From: Clostridium_AW sp963515715
GTDB lineage: Bacteria > Bacillota > Clostridia > Clostridiales > Clostridiaceae
DNA: 64,000 nt
Assembly (NCBI RefSeq): GCF_963515715.1
Contig: NZ_CAUPZS010000002.1
Span: 186,001 to 250,000, forward strand
Reading direction: 5' to 3'
The notes under the pieces were generated by a model. The model saw nothing but the letters and a program-made list of their open reading frames with translations. It searched no databases and was not told the origin of the DNA. A program made the translations under genes and the position numbers. Below are positions 8,937-18,370 of this stretch, in pieces; the stretch's first letter is position 1; each line of letters begins with the position of its first letter.

Positions 8937-9371
8937 ATGAATATAATAAATTCCAACTTGGTATTTAAGGGACTTGACTATGGCAATGTTCCTAGGATGA
9001 TTATTTTACATCATGCAGCGGCATTAAAATGCAGCATAGAGGACATTCATAGATGGCATTTAAACCATGGGTGGTCAGGCTGTGGCTATCATTATTTTAT
9101 TAGGAAAGATGGAAGGATTTATGTAGGCAGAAATGGAAAAGCTATAGGTGCTCACTGCATAAATTATAATGCTATATCCATAGGAATTTGCTTAGAGGGA
9201 AACTTTGATACAGAGAAGATGGGAGAAGTTCAGTATAAAGCTTTGGTGAAATTATCCCGCTATATTTGTAGTAAATACAATATTAATAAAATACATGGCC
9301 ATGGCGAGCTTAATGCTACTAATTGCCCAGGGAGGAATTTTCCTTTGGAGAGATTAGGGGATGATTTGTAA
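8937..9371 (+). CDS. N-acetylmuramoyl-L-alanine amidase (PGRP/Amidase_2 type endolysin)
   Basis: A single-domain zinc amidase of 144 residues that cuts the peptide from muramic acid in the cell wall. ILHHAA (about 23-28) carries the first zinc ligand, GHGELNATNCPG (about 120-131) the last His and Cys ligands, and GYHYFIRKDG is the conserved core strand. There is no signal peptide or wall-binding domain, as in phage endolysins that exit through a holin such as the one at 8084. GGGAGG precedes the start. It ends the phage-like module; a terminator follows and the first gene cassette begins after that. Confidence 0.88.
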   Translation: MNIINSNLVFKGLDYGNVPRMIILHHAAALKCSIEDIHRWHLNHGWSGCGYHYFIRKDGRIYVGRNGKAIGAHCINYNAISIGICLEGNFDTEKMGEVQYKALVKLSRYICSKYNINKIHGHGELNATNCPGRNFPLERLGDDL

Positions 9372-9395
9372 AAATAGGGGCTATGTATAGAATAT

Positions 9396-9431
9396 TAAAA
9401 CGCAGTAGGTTTTAGCGCTTACTGCGTTTTA
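9396..9431 (+). terminator. Intrinsic terminator
   Basis: AAAACGCAGTA pairs with TACTGCGTTTT. It ends the amidase transcript and marks the left border of the cassette region. Confidence 0.85.
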
Positions 9432-9461
9432 TGATTAAATGACGAAGTAATTAATAAAGAG

Positions 9462-9509
9462 TGTTCTTTGAAAATTGAATAGTGCGGTATTTACAAAATA
9501 TGCTATAAT
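9462..9509 (+). repeat. Cassette 1 start: boxA, U box and promoter
   Basis: TGTTCTTTGAAAATTGAATA (boxA-like, 9462-9481) runs into U box GAATAGTGCGGTATTT (9477-9492). An extended -10, TGCTATAAT, ends at 9509. The U box pairs fully (one G-U) with the D box of the same cassette at 9982-9997. Confidence 0.8.
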
Positions 9510-9594
9510 TAATTCATGATAGTAAATTATTACGCTACAATTATTGAACATATTATCATAAATATATTAATTTTTAATGGAAGGTTACTTTAAT

Positions 9595-9930
9595 ATGAGC
9601 AAAATAGTGAAAACACCTAAACCACCTTATTATGCAGTTATTTTTACATCCATAAGAACTTCAGATGATAATGGATATGGGAAAGTAGCTGATGAGATAG
9701 TTAATATTGTTTCTAAACAAAAGGGCTTTTTAGGAGCGGAAAGTGTTAGAGATGAAGAAGGATTTGGGACAACAATATCATACTGGGATTCTTTAGAGAG
9801 TATTAATGAATGGAAATGCAATGTTTCGCACATGAAAGCAAAGGAAATGGGAAAGAAAATGTGGTATTCAAAATATATGATACGAATTTGTAAGGTAGAA
9901 AATGACAATTATTTTGATAGTACTTTTTAA
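9595..9930 (+). CDS. Antibiotic biosynthesis monooxygenase (ABM) domain protein
   Basis: A 111-residue ferredoxin-like alpha+beta protein of the ABM type (YYAVIFTSIRTSDDNGYGKV, then a GFLGAESVRDEEGFG core and ISYWDSLESINEWK). Relatives are small dimeric monooxygenases or heme-degrading enzymes; the substrate here is unknown. ATG 9595 is chosen because GGAAGG lies 10 bases before it; an in-frame ATG at 9577 has none. It is the cargo of cassette 1, with its own promoter upstream and terminator downstream. Confidence 0.75.
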   Translation: MSKIVKTPKPPYYAVIFTSIRTSDDNGYGKVADEIVNIVSKQKGFLGAESVRDEEGFGTTISYWDSLESINEWKCNVSHMKAKEMGKKMWYSKYMIRICKVENDNYFDSTF

Positions 9931-9936
9931 TTACTA

Positions 9937-10136
9937 TAATTCTTATTTAACGACTAAAATTAAAAATCGAATATTTTATGCAAATACCGTACTATTCGAA
10001 TGAATTCTACGGTATTTTTATCGTCGTAGTTCAAATAAATTACAACATAAATATGATATTTAAAATACAAATAATGCTCTTTGAGAATTGTTTGAATAGC
10101 AAAAAAGCGAATTTCTTTTTAAGAATTCAAATTGAA
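9937..10136 (+). repeat. Cassette 1 end: D box terminator, then a degenerate boxA
   Basis: The shoulder TTCTTATTTAACG is followed by D box AAATACCGTACTATTC (9982-9997), whose hairpin partner ends in ACGGTATTTTT at 10019. Conserved inter-cassette DNA and a decayed boxA (GCTCTTTGAGAATTG, about 10078-10092) follow with no intact U box, so the next cassette has been lost. The rest to 10384 has no clear gene. Confidence 0.75.
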
Positions 10137-10384
10137 AGGAAGAAATCATGGAAGTAGGGGTACAGCAACGATTGGTGCAAAAACAGCCCTAAGACAATAT
10201 TTTCTAAACCCGATACGTTGCCGTTCTTTCTAATGTAGTAAATTACTCATCTATACAATATCTAATGATAAATCATAGTCTATATTTGGAGGCTTGCCCC
10301 AGAAGACTCTTCATATTTGCCCCCACCTCTATCGTAACTTGTGCTCTCGCAATTTTTCAATTAGCTTCGAATAAATGGTGATGT

Positions 10385-11422
10385 TTAATTTCTATGTTGT
10401 CTAATCCATTGTGACCATGTAGTTTTAAAGTTGTCATTATTTTCAACACAATACCTATAAAATCTTTTTATTAATTCAGCTCTTTTTTTGGAGCGGTTCA
10501 TTGGGTGCAATTCATCTCTAAGTAGATCCTTTCCTCCTAGTAAGACCTGCCTATTCATTATATCTTGGAGACTGACATTTTTAGCGTTTTTCATCATATC
10601 ATACATTACCATAAAAGTAGTTGTTCTTCCTGCCCCAGCTTTACAATGAAAATGTAGCCAGGTATTTGGAAGCAATGAATTAACGAATTTTATAAAATAA
10701 TCAATCATAGCATTAGTAGGCCTTTCTTTATCTGTTACCGGTATACGCATATATGAGATACCGTAGCTTCGAACTAAATTTTCTTCATCTTCAACTTTTT
10801 TCGGTATTAGTGTTCTATTGCCAATAGATATTGGTCTGTTTAATAAGATGCTTTGTAATCTCGCATTTTCATCAGATAAAACTTCTTCTTTAGTCAAGCC
10901 TTTATTGGCCTTGTTATGGCTATCTACCCAACTTATCGCTATACCGTTGATAAATCCATGTGATTCTTCCCTTAAGTCAACTATAATTATTGGCATAGCA
11001 TTGCCCAGGGATTGTTTAACTAATATAAGACCATTTTCAGAGAATTGAGAACTACCAGATATATTTAAATTAGCTAATCCATTTAAGTTTATAGAGTTAT
11101 TACCTTTAAGATTATTTAAATCAGTAGTTTTGCGAAAGTGGCTAGGTAATCTGTTTGTATTATCAGAGTTTATAACAAGGCGTAAATTATTATTTCGAGG
11201 TTCATAATAGGGTTCTTGTATCATTCTATCATTCATATTCCATCCATATTCATATAAAAATGGATGTCGATAAGTAGGTGCTTTATATGGGAAACGGTAT
11301 AAATAATAAAGATAGGGACATTTATGGCAATAAGCACGCCAGCCATGATGACCATTTCTAAGACTATCCTCAATTGAATTGTAATTTGTAGAGTGATTTA
11401 AAGTTATTTCATTTTGCTCCAT
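10385..11422 (-). CDS. Protein-tyrosine-phosphatase-like inositol phosphatase (PTP-like phytase type)
   Basis: A cysteine phosphatase with the P-loop HCKAGAGRTTTF (CX5R) and the upstream conserved segment IIIVDLREESHGFING. The P-loop form with a following TTTF is what I know from PTP-like phytases (inositol polyphosphatases), though a protein phosphatase role is possible. The start at 11422 is chosen for the GGAGA box 7 bases upstream. No signal peptide is apparent, whereas many phytases are secreted. The N-terminal 110 residues are rich in Tyr, His and Asn and unlike the family. It is on the minus strand among plus-strand cassettes and so is not cassette cargo. Confidence 0.75.
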   Translation of the reverse strand: MEQNEITLNHSTNYNSIEDSLRNGHHGWRAYCHKCPYLYYLYRFPYKAPTYRHPFLYEYGWNMNDRMIQEPYYEPRNNNLRLVINSDNTNRLPSHFRKTTDLNNLKGNNSINLNGLANLNISGSSQFSENGLILVKQSLGNAMPIIIVDLREESHGFINGIAISWVDSHNKANKGLTKEEVLSDENARLQSILLNRPISIGNRTLIPKKVEDEENLVRSYGISYMRIPVTDKERPTNAMIDYFIKFVNSLLPNTWLHFHCKAGAGRTTTFMVMYDMMKNAKNVSLQDIMNRQVLLGGKDLLRDELHPMNRSKKRAELIKRFYRYCVENNDNFKTTWSQWIRQHRN

Positions 11423-12035
11423 ATATAATTCTCCATAAAAATTTTTCACATTATATTATATGATATTAACTCATATTGTTCTTGCTATTATTACCAATTT
11501 TATAGTCTAATTATGGAATTAATGTTTTTTTCATTAATAGTTCAAATATAAACAATAAAGACTATGTTCTTTAGGATGCATATACGCTATAATTAGGTTT
11601 TTAAAATTTAATATTTGCAAGTGTTTCAATTGATAATATTCCTAATTAATAAAATAAATGGCCATTAAGTGTAATTTTAAAAAGTTAGGAGTAGCTTTCT
11701 GTGTAGGTTTAAATAAAGAAGCAAAAATATTATGTTCAATATTAAAAAATAATGGGTTTGAGGTTAATTCAGTTGCATGTAAAAATGGAAGCATACCTAA
11801 AGAATTTTTAAATATTAAAGAATATCTTTTTCTTAAAGCTTCAATCCATACTCTCTTGTAATTTCGTTACACTGAATTATGTCATTAAAAACTTGTTTTT
11901 CTAGTAAATTGCTTTGAAATAAATCAAATATATTTTATAACGCGTTAAAAGAGTATCTTAGCCAAATGTACATTAAGCTTGTATTATTGACTTAAGCAAT
12001 GTTATTTAGTTAAAATGTTATTGGAGGTGAAATAC
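11423..12035. other. Gene-poor stretch with gene fragments
   Basis: Besides the 156-base DUF1847 fragment (11666-11821), the minus strand near 11830-11905 can be read as VFNDIIQCNEITREYGLKL, which looks like the C-terminal piece of a kinase. No complete gene is visible. Confidence 0.4.
11666..11821 (+). pseudogene. Internal fragment of the DUF1847 gene, exact copy
   Basis: These 156 bases are identical, as read base by base, to 25673-25828 inside the intact DUF1847 gene. They carry neither the start nor the end of the gene, and both flanks are unrelated. An exact internal fragment with no terminal repeats points to a recent duplication or gene conversion. Confidence 0.9.
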
Positions 12036-12434
12036 ATGAAAAAGTTAATTAAAGTTGTTGGTGCTATTATTGAAAATGAAAATAATGAAATCTTATGTGC
12101 CTTAAGGTCAACTAAAATGTCTCTTCCTAACCTATGGGAATTTCCTGGTGGTAAAATCGAAAAAGGTGAATCTTTAGATAATGCTATAGTTCGTGAAATT
12201 AAAGAAGAGCTTGATTGTACTATAAGCTTTATAGATGTTTTTAATGAAAATACTCATGAATATGATAAATTTATAGTTAATTTAACAACTGCTAGATGTA
12301 AATTAATAGAAGGGGAACCTACTGCTAATGAACACGATAAACTTATTTGGATTCCTAAAGAAAATTTAATTTCTTTAAATTGGGCTCCTGCTGATATTCC
12401 TGCTGTAGAGCAATTAGTTAAAGAAAAAGTGTAG
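12036..12434 (+). CDS. NUDIX (deoxy)nucleoside triphosphate pyrophosphohydrolase, MutT type
   Basis: The Nudix box fits GX5EX7REUXEEXGU: GGKIEKGESLDNAIVREIKE followed by ELD (about residues 37-59). FPGGK and ALRSTKMSLPNLWEFPG resemble 8-oxo-dGTP/CTP pyrophosphohydrolases. GGAGGTG sets the start at ATG 12036 rather than the in-frame ATG at 12015. The gene converges with a large PLD-helicase gene and shares a terminator region with it. I recall MutT genes accompanying DUF3427-type helicases in other Firmicutes, so a joint role, perhaps in defence or repair, is possible. Confidence 0.85.
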   Translation: MKKLIKVVGAIIENENNEILCALRSTKMSLPNLWEFPGGKIEKGESLDNAIVREIKEELDCTISFIDVFNENTHEYDKFIVNLTTARCKLIEGEPTANEHDKLIWIPKENLISLNWAPADIPAVEQLVKEKV

Positions 12435-12462
12435 CACCGCTAATAATAGTGCTACATCTTTT
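12430..12462. terminator. Terminator between convergent genes
   Basis: TGTAGCAC pairs perfectly with GTGCTACA, then TCTTTT. It overlaps the NUDIX stop codon. Confidence 0.7.
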
Positions 12463-12473
12463 GCTTTATATTC

Positions 12474-15400
12474 CTATGATATTATATAATCATAAATGTC
12501 TTCTCTTACTGGTGTAATTAATTTATATCTTATTTCTACAGCTGTTTTTGTAGTATTTTTCATTGTAAATTGATGTGGCTTTCCTACTGCTTTTATTTTT
12601 CCTAGAAAGTAAAACTCTTTTGAAATTTTATCATCTTTATTTTTTCTTACAAACAAAGTCATTTCTACTCCATCTGCTTCTGCATTATATGCTTGAACAA
12701 TATCTTGAGATTCTATAGTTCTACCTGACTTTGAAATTGCTATTAATTGTGATTCTGATTCAAATCTATCCTCATAATTTATAGTGTTTTCTATATCATC
12801 TGACTTATCATAGTTAATAAATACAGGATAAGTTTTAGTAATTTTATCATATTTATAACCACCAATATTTAAAGCTACTTCCCCCTGCTCCCATTCTAAC
12901 AGTCTGCACACATCTTCATATGTATACTTTTGATATAATTGAAAGTTGGTATTCATATACCTATTACTATAATTTTTATTATATCTACTTAATCCAAACT
13001 CTATTAATTCCACAACCATTTCTTTAAAATAGCTATTTTCAATACATTCTTTGAACTTAGATGAAGTTATATAATAGTTATCTTGTCTTTCTAAAAAGAT
13101 ACATTTTGAATAAGTTTTTTTAGCTGATCCCGTCGGAAATTCATTCGTTAATACATTAATTACATTTGCTTCAGTAATTTCTTTAAAATCTATATTATAA
13201 ATTTCCTTAAGCTCATGTTTTAACTCACCTATTAAGTCTACTTTGTTATGTATTATATTTTTAATCATTATAAGTTCGTGCGGTCTTTTACCTGAAGCTA
13301 ACTTTTTAGAAATAAACTCAATAAATAAAGCTTGTAAATCATTAAGCTCTACAGTATATTCTTTATCATACTTTTTTAAGAAATTATAATAGGACCCTAA
13401 TTCAGTCGCAAAAATTCTTAATGGATCTATAGAATCAAATTTATCAAAATCACTTAAACTAGGTATTCTACCAATTTTTTGTTTAAGATTAAAATAACTT
13501 TCTTTAATTAACTTTATATTATTAAAATTTGCTAAATCTATTGATTCAAATATTTTCTTTTTTGATATTTCATCGAAATTAATAGTAGAACAACCTGGTA
13601 TAACTCTTGTACCTTCCATAACATACTTTCTAATAGTATCTTTATTAAAAGTTCTATCCCCTGATAAAGCTATTGGGATTAAAAAGTTACTGTTATAATT
13701 ACCTACAAAATCTATTATTACAACATACTCTTTAAATTTATTTTTTCTAAGCCCTCTACCTAATTGTTGTACAAATATTATTGAGGAGTTAGTTGGTCTT
13801 AACATTACAACTTGATTTACAGAAGGAATATCTACTCCCTCATTAAATATATCTACTGTAAAAATATAATCTAATGAATTTAAAGTTTCATCTTGCTCTA
13901 ATCTTTCAATAGCTTTTTCTCTTTCCTCTTGTGAGCTTTCTCCTGTTAAGGCAACAGTTTTATATCCCTTTATATTAAATATATTTGAAAGCTCTTTAGC
14001 TTCTTTTTTATCACTACAAAATATTAATCCCTTTACTCTTTCACCACAATATCCATAAAAATTTATTTTATCAATAATATGCTTTACCCTTTCCTCTGCC
14101 ACTAAATATTTAAAGTCAGTCTTATCATCTAACTCAATTCCGTCAATTGTAACATCAGAAACTCCAAAGTAATGGAATGGACAAAGTAAATCCTCTTCTA
14201 AGGCTTGCTGCAATCGTATTTCATATGCAATATTGTAATTAAACATTTTGAATATATCAAAATCATCACTTCTTTCAGGTGTTGCTGTCATGCCTAAAAG
14301 AAATTTAGGATTAAAATAGTTAACTATCTTTTGATAGCTATTTGCACCTGCTTTATGAACTTCATCTATTATAATGTAATCAAATTTATTTTTATCAAAA
14401 GATTGTAATACTTCATCCTTTGACAATGTTTGGATTGTACAAAAAATAAAATCCTTGTCCACATCCTTGCTAGTACCTGATAATATTCCCATGCTTCTTG
14501 TATCACCAAAGACATTTCTAAAACTATTTAAAGCCTGTTTTGCTATTTGCTCTCTGTGTACAATAAATAATGCTCTTTTAGGATTATAATTTCTAAGTTC
14601 AAAGGCAGATAAATAAGTCTTACCTGTTCCAGTTGCAGAAATTAAAAGACCTCTGTCTTGTCCATTTTCTCTAAGTCTTTCTAACCCTTGTATTGCTTCT
14701 ACTTGCATCTTGTTAGGCTTTAGCTTATATTGAGAAAGTCTAGGAACTTTACTTTTTCTAGCAAACTCAACTTGCTTTCTATATATATCCTCATAAGTCT
14801 GAATCCATTCAAGAGTTAGCTTATCAGCCTCATTCCAAAGTTGATTAAACTCTGAAATAACTCCTTCTGTTAATGAACCTTCTTCTAAAGATGAAACCTT
14901 TAAATTCCACTCCTTATTTTTAGTTAAGGCTGTTTGTGTTAAATTTGAGCTACCTACTATTAATTTATAGTGATCCCTATATCTAAAAATATATCCTTTT
15001 GTATGAAAATTCTCTTTGCTGTATAACTTAATTTCTATATTAGGAAATTCTAAAAGCTTTTTTAAGGCCTTTGGTTCACTAAAATTCAAATAATCAGTAG
15101 TTAAAATTTTACCTTTAATTTCTTTTTTATTTAAAAATTTTAAAGTTTCTAATAAAGGAAGTATTCCACTATTAGTAATAAAAGCAACAGATATAAAAAA
15201 TTCTTCACACTTATTAAGTTCAGATATTAGTTCACTTAACACTTTACTCCCTTTAGAATAGTCATTAACAATTAACTTTGGAGTTAAAGCTAAATTTGAA
15301 TCTATTGATTTATTAACAAATCCTGTTCCACTAGCTTTTAATATTTCATTTCTTATTAAATTATCATTAGTAATTTCAATGGATTTATATTCAATATTAT

Positions 15401-15482
15401 CTCTGATTGTGTCACTTTTATCATATACGCTTATCGATTCATTCTTTAGTTTTTTTAAATCTGTACATACCCTTGAATCCAT
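12474..15482 (-). CDS. PLD-nuclease / SF2 helicase / DUF3427 protein
   Basis: A 1002-residue fusion. The N-terminal 250 residues contain a phospholipase-D-type nuclease motif, HTKGYIFRYRDHYKLIVGSS followed by NLT (about 160-185). An SF2 helicase follows, with SATGTGKT (about 285), IIIDEVHKAG (about 375) and QQLGRGLRK. The last 350 residues match the DUF3427-type C-terminal region. The start at 15482 follows GAGGGGG. Such proteins cut or remodel DNA and are often suspected phage-defence effectors. The NUDIX gene converges on it and another nuclease-type ATPase lies directly upstream. The reading frame is intact. Confidence 0.85.
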   Translation of the reverse strand: MDSRVCTDLKKLKNESISVYDKSDTIRDNIEYKSIEITNDNLIRNEILKASGTGFVNKSIDSNLALTPKLIVNDYSKGSKVLSELISELNKCEEFFISVAFITNSGILPLLETLKFLNKKEIKGKILTTDYLNFSEPKALKKLLEFPNIEIKLYSKENFHTKGYIFRYRDHYKLIVGSSNLTQTALTKNKEWNLKVSSLEEGSLTEGVISEFNQLWNEADKLTLEWIQTYEDIYRKQVEFARKSKVPRLSQYKLKPNKMQVEAIQGLERLRENGQDRGLLISATGTGKTYLSAFELRNYNPKRALFIVHREQIAKQALNSFRNVFGDTRSMGILSGTSKDVDKDFIFCTIQTLSKDEVLQSFDKNKFDYIIIDEVHKAGANSYQKIVNYFNPKFLLGMTATPERSDDFDIFKMFNYNIAYEIRLQQALEEDLLCPFHYFGVSDVTIDGIELDDKTDFKYLVAEERVKHIIDKINFYGYCGERVKGLIFCSDKKEAKELSNIFNIKGYKTVALTGESSQEEREKAIERLEQDETLNSLDYIFTVDIFNEGVDIPSVNQVVMLRPTNSSIIFVQQLGRGLRKNKFKEYVVIIDFVGNYNSNFLIPIALSGDRTFNKDTIRKYVMEGTRVIPGCSTINFDEISKKKIFESIDLANFNNIKLIKESYFNLKQKIGRIPSLSDFDKFDSIDPLRIFATELGSYYNFLKKYDKEYTVELNDLQALFIEFISKKLASGKRPHELIMIKNIIHNKVDLIGELKHELKEIYNIDFKEITEANVINVLTNEFPTGSAKKTYSKCIFLERQDNYYITSSKFKECIENSYFKEMVVELIEFGLSRYNKNYSNRYMNTNFQLYQKYTYEDVCRLLEWEQGEVALNIGGYKYDKITKTYPVFINYDKSDDIENTINYEDRFESESQLIAISKSGRTIESQDIVQAYNAEADGVEMTLFVRKNKDDKISKEFYFLGKIKAVGKPHQFTMKNTTKTAVEIRYKLITPVREDIYDYIIS

Positions 15483-15548
15483 ATTAATCCCCCTCGTAAT
15501 CTTTAGCAACAGGTTAAGTTATATAATCATATCCTGTAAATTTCAAAC

Positions 15549-15585
15549 AAAAAGCATTCTCCCTATAAGGTTAAATGCTTTTTAT
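15549..15585. terminator. Two-way terminator hairpin
   Basis: AAAAGCATT and AATGCTTTTT arms with A and T runs outside, lying between two minus-strand genes. Confidence 0.65.
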
Positions 15586-15600
15586 TATAATTATAATTTT

Positions 15601-17295
15601 TTATAGTTCTGCAGTATAAATATCTTTTTTTCCTACCACAAGAATTAATACCTTCTTTAAATCATCCTCTCCAAGTTCTTCTTGAACCATTTTACTTTCA
15701 GCATATCCTTGAAGCTGCTTTAGTCCCTCTTCTTTTACCTTTTCTAAGGTATCTCTTTCGCTTTCTTTTATGTATTTTAACTCTATAATCCACTGGAATT
15801 TAGTTATATTTTTAAACTGAATCTTTTTCTTAAGCATTATATCCACATAACCTTTGTTATTTTCATCTTCACTTTTTATAAAATATGTACTATCTACACC
15901 TAATAGTGTAAGAAGCATCATTTTTATATTTTTTTCATCCATTTTTATTAAATCTCTATTAGATAAATCCTCTAATGTGCTACCTATAAGTTCTACTAAG
16001 GACTGAATATTTCCATTCATTCTCATTTCATTAACAGCTATTCTTACCTTTTGTATTTGTATATTATAATCTTCATTTATTCTTTGGAAATGTTGTTCCC
16101 AATATATTGTTTTTATAACATAATTGGGTATATTTAAAACTGTGCCTAATGGACCGTGCTCTTTTATTGTAAGCATTCCAAGATAAAATAATAAGGATTT
16201 AAAATTTTCTTTCACACTATACATAGTATGAATATTAAATCTATCTACTAATATAGTAGAGGTTTCTCCTGTAGTCATTATTTCTTCTAAAGCTTCTCTA
16301 TCGTTAAAATTATAAGCTAACTGATTAACTTTCCCATAATCAGTTTTTACATTATTATCTATCATTTCTTTAGGATACTCATTATAAGCCAAATAATTAT
16401 CTAAAAAATACATGGACATGTCTGGATTAAAAACTGATTTACTGTCTTCATTAAATTTATACCCATTATAATACTCAGTCATATCAATACATATCTTTTC
16501 CTTAAGGGATTTATCTTTTATTCCAACCTCATCCATAATAGAGGAAATCTCATTTCTTGTAAATCCCATCATAGCATTAAGATTTTTATCTAAGGTATAG
16601 TTCCTTGTTATATTAAATCCACTGGTTAAATCATCAAGCATTATAGGACTTACCCCAGTCATAAATATTCTATTAAAATTATCTGCTGTTGCATCTTTTA
16701 TAGCTTTATAAAATACCTTAATAAAACCTTCGCCATGAAGTATGCCACTATAAGTACTTTGTCTTCCTCCTGTAATAAGTTCATTAGCAAAATTATCATA
16801 TTCATCTATTAAAACAAATACAGGTATTTTTATTTTACTAGCTAATAAAGATATATACTGCACTATTATTTCTGCACTTTCCATTCCCTTTGGAATAGTA
16901 TCAACATCTAATAAATTTGAGTATTTGTTTAGAAATTTTATTGCAGATAAAAAAACTTTTGAATTAAAACTATTTCTTAATTCTTCTTCACCATGTCCTG
17001 CATCTACCCCTGCAAAACTTATTTTCCAAACAAGAAAGCTATTCCTCTCTTCTGTAGGGTTTTTACCTATATGTAGATCAGCAAATAATTCCTCAAATTT
17101 ATCCTTCTTATTTATATCATAATAATTCTCAAGCATTGATATAAAAAGGCTTTTGCCAAACCTTCTAGGTCTTATAAAAAAATTATAGGGGGCATATCTA
17201 TCTAATAGTTCTATGTAAGAGGTTTTATCTACATAAAGATAATTTTTTTCTCTTAACACTTCAAAGTTAGAAATCCCATAAGGTATTCTTTTCAT
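15601..17295 (-). CDS. AAA-ATPase-like protein with PD-(D/E)XK nuclease-like C-terminus
   Basis: A 564-residue member of the large AAA-ATPase_like / PDDEXK_9 family common in clostridia and Bacteroidetes. The N-terminus MKRIPYGISNFEVLREKNY is typical. RPRRFGKS (about 42-49) is the Walker A loop and VFVLIDEYDN (about 160) Walker B. Near the C-terminus, GYVDIML and WIIELKYIK supply the D and ExK of a nuclease-like fold. Cellular role is unknown; a mobile-element or defence link is often assumed. The ATG is preceded by GGAGTGAG. It probably has its own promoter in 17296-17400. Confidence 0.85.
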   Translation of the reverse strand: MKRIPYGISNFEVLREKNYLYVDKTSYIELLDRYAPYNFFIRPRRFGKSLFISMLENYYDINKKDKFEELFADLHIGKNPTEERNSFLVWKISFAGVDAGHGEEELRNSFNSKVFLSAIKFLNKYSNLLDVDTIPKGMESAEIIVQYISLLASKIKIPVFVLIDEYDNFANELITGGRQSTYSGILHGEGFIKVFYKAIKDATADNFNRIFMTGVSPIMLDDLTSGFNITRNYTLDKNLNAMMGFTRNEISSIMDEVGIKDKSLKEKICIDMTEYYNGYKFNEDSKSVFNPDMSMYFLDNYLAYNEYPKEMIDNNVKTDYGKVNQLAYNFNDREALEEIMTTGETSTILVDRFNIHTMYSVKENFKSLLFYLGMLTIKEHGPLGTVLNIPNYVIKTIYWEQHFQRINEDYNIQIQKVRIAVNEMRMNGNIQSLVELIGSTLEDLSNRDLIKMDEKNIKMMLLTLLGVDSTYFIKSEDENNKGYVDIMLKKKIQFKNITKFQWIIELKYIKESERDTLEKVKEEGLKQLQGYAESKMVQEELGEDDLKKVLILVVGKKDIYTAEL

Positions 17296-17461
17296 TTACT
17301 CTCACTCCTAACTTAATTTAATCTATTCTTTATTAATCTATTTTTTCTAGCGTTTAAATCAATATTTAACTTATTTATAGTATACCCTATATTTAATAAC
17401 ATTTGAATAAAAGGTAGAATTTTACCCCATTGACTATTTAACGGAAGAAAAGAATGATTAT

Positions 17462-17791
17462 ATGGAAATTGCAGAATTTATTAAGAAGCTCATAGAATTA
17501 CACATTCCTGTAGCCGCTATTTGTGGAGCAACTACTTTCTTATGTAAGCATGGATTGCTTGACAATGTAAAGCATACAGGAGACAGCCTAGAATTATTTC
17601 AAGAACAAAAAGGATATAAGGGAGAAGCGTTTTATATCCCTGCACAGGTAGTTGTTGACAATAAAATCATTACTGCAAATGAAACTGCTGCCGTTCAATT
17701 TGCTTATGAAATTTTTAAAATATTAAAGATTGACAGTGACGAAGAAATGGCGCAATGGTATGATAACTTTAAAAATGGTGCAATTCGCTAG
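17462..17791 (+). pseudogene. DJ-1/PfpI family protein, N-terminus missing
   Basis: The C-terminal two thirds of a DJ-1/PfpI protein: AAICGATTFLCKHG carries the nucleophilic Cys in its elbow, and KIITANETAAVQFAYEI is the conserved end. The complete relative at 20598 has about 90 more residues ahead. No ribosome site precedes the ATG, and the frame stays open upstream for only about 10 codons. The cassette's U box and promoter are missing too, while its D box terminator (17905) survives. So one deletion removed the left half of the cassette. Confidence 0.75.
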
Positions 17792-17862
17792 AATGTGAGT
17801 AAAATCATATCAACAAATTTGAATTTATTTAAGAAATTAGATAAAATTTAATATAAACAATA

Positions 17863-18032
17863 TCCTTATTTGAAGTCATAACTGAAAAAACGAATAATTT
17901 AATTAAACACCGTATTATTCAAGTCTGAATTTTACGGTGTTTTTGTTACGCAATATGATTATTTGCGAATTAATTAATAGAAATAGATCTTTGAAAATTG
18001 AATAGCACGGTATTTATAAAATATGTTATAAT
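17863..18032 (+). repeat. Inter-cassette element: D terminator, boxA, U2 and promoter
   Basis: D box AAACACCGTATTATTC (17905-17920) opens a terminator hairpin ending in TTTTACGGTGTTTTTG. The next cassette starts with GATCTTTGAAAATTG and U box GAATAGCACGGTATTT (18000-18015), then the extended -10 TGTTATAAT ending at 18032. The right half is almost identical to 44280-44362. Confidence 0.8.
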
Positions 18033-18114
18033 ATGGATAAAGCAATTAAAAAAAATTGGTATTGGTATAGAATATGCCATAAGTAAATAGGAATTTGTGA
18101 AGGAGTATAAGATA

Positions 18115-18342
18115 ATGAAATCTATTTTAGCAAAGATTCTATTTGGTATTGCTATTGTGCTATTGATATGTTTTTTTGGAGATCTAATCTATTTACGTTA
18201 TGATTATTATACTAATACAATTCCGTCATACGCTTCTACACCATTGTATGTTTATAATATAATTCATGGAATAATATTTTTAGTGCCAAGTATTATATGT
18301 TTTATAGTGGCTCTGTTATTGCGTTCAAAATCAAAAAAATAA
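18115..18342 (+). CDS. Small two-helix membrane protein
   Basis: A 75-residue protein with two hydrophobic segments (about 5-26 and 48-68) and a positive tail RSKSKK; I do not recognise the family. ATG 18115 is preceded by GAAGGAG at a normal distance. It is the only gene of its cassette. The short motif TAGGAATTTGTG just before the ribosome site recurs before other cassette genes. Confidence 0.6.
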   Translation: MKSILAKILFGIAIVLLICFFGDLIYLRYDYYTNTIPSYASTPLYVYNIIHGIIFLVPSIICFIVALLLRSKSKK

Positions 18343-18370
18343 GATTAGTTATATGCATATTCTTAATATT

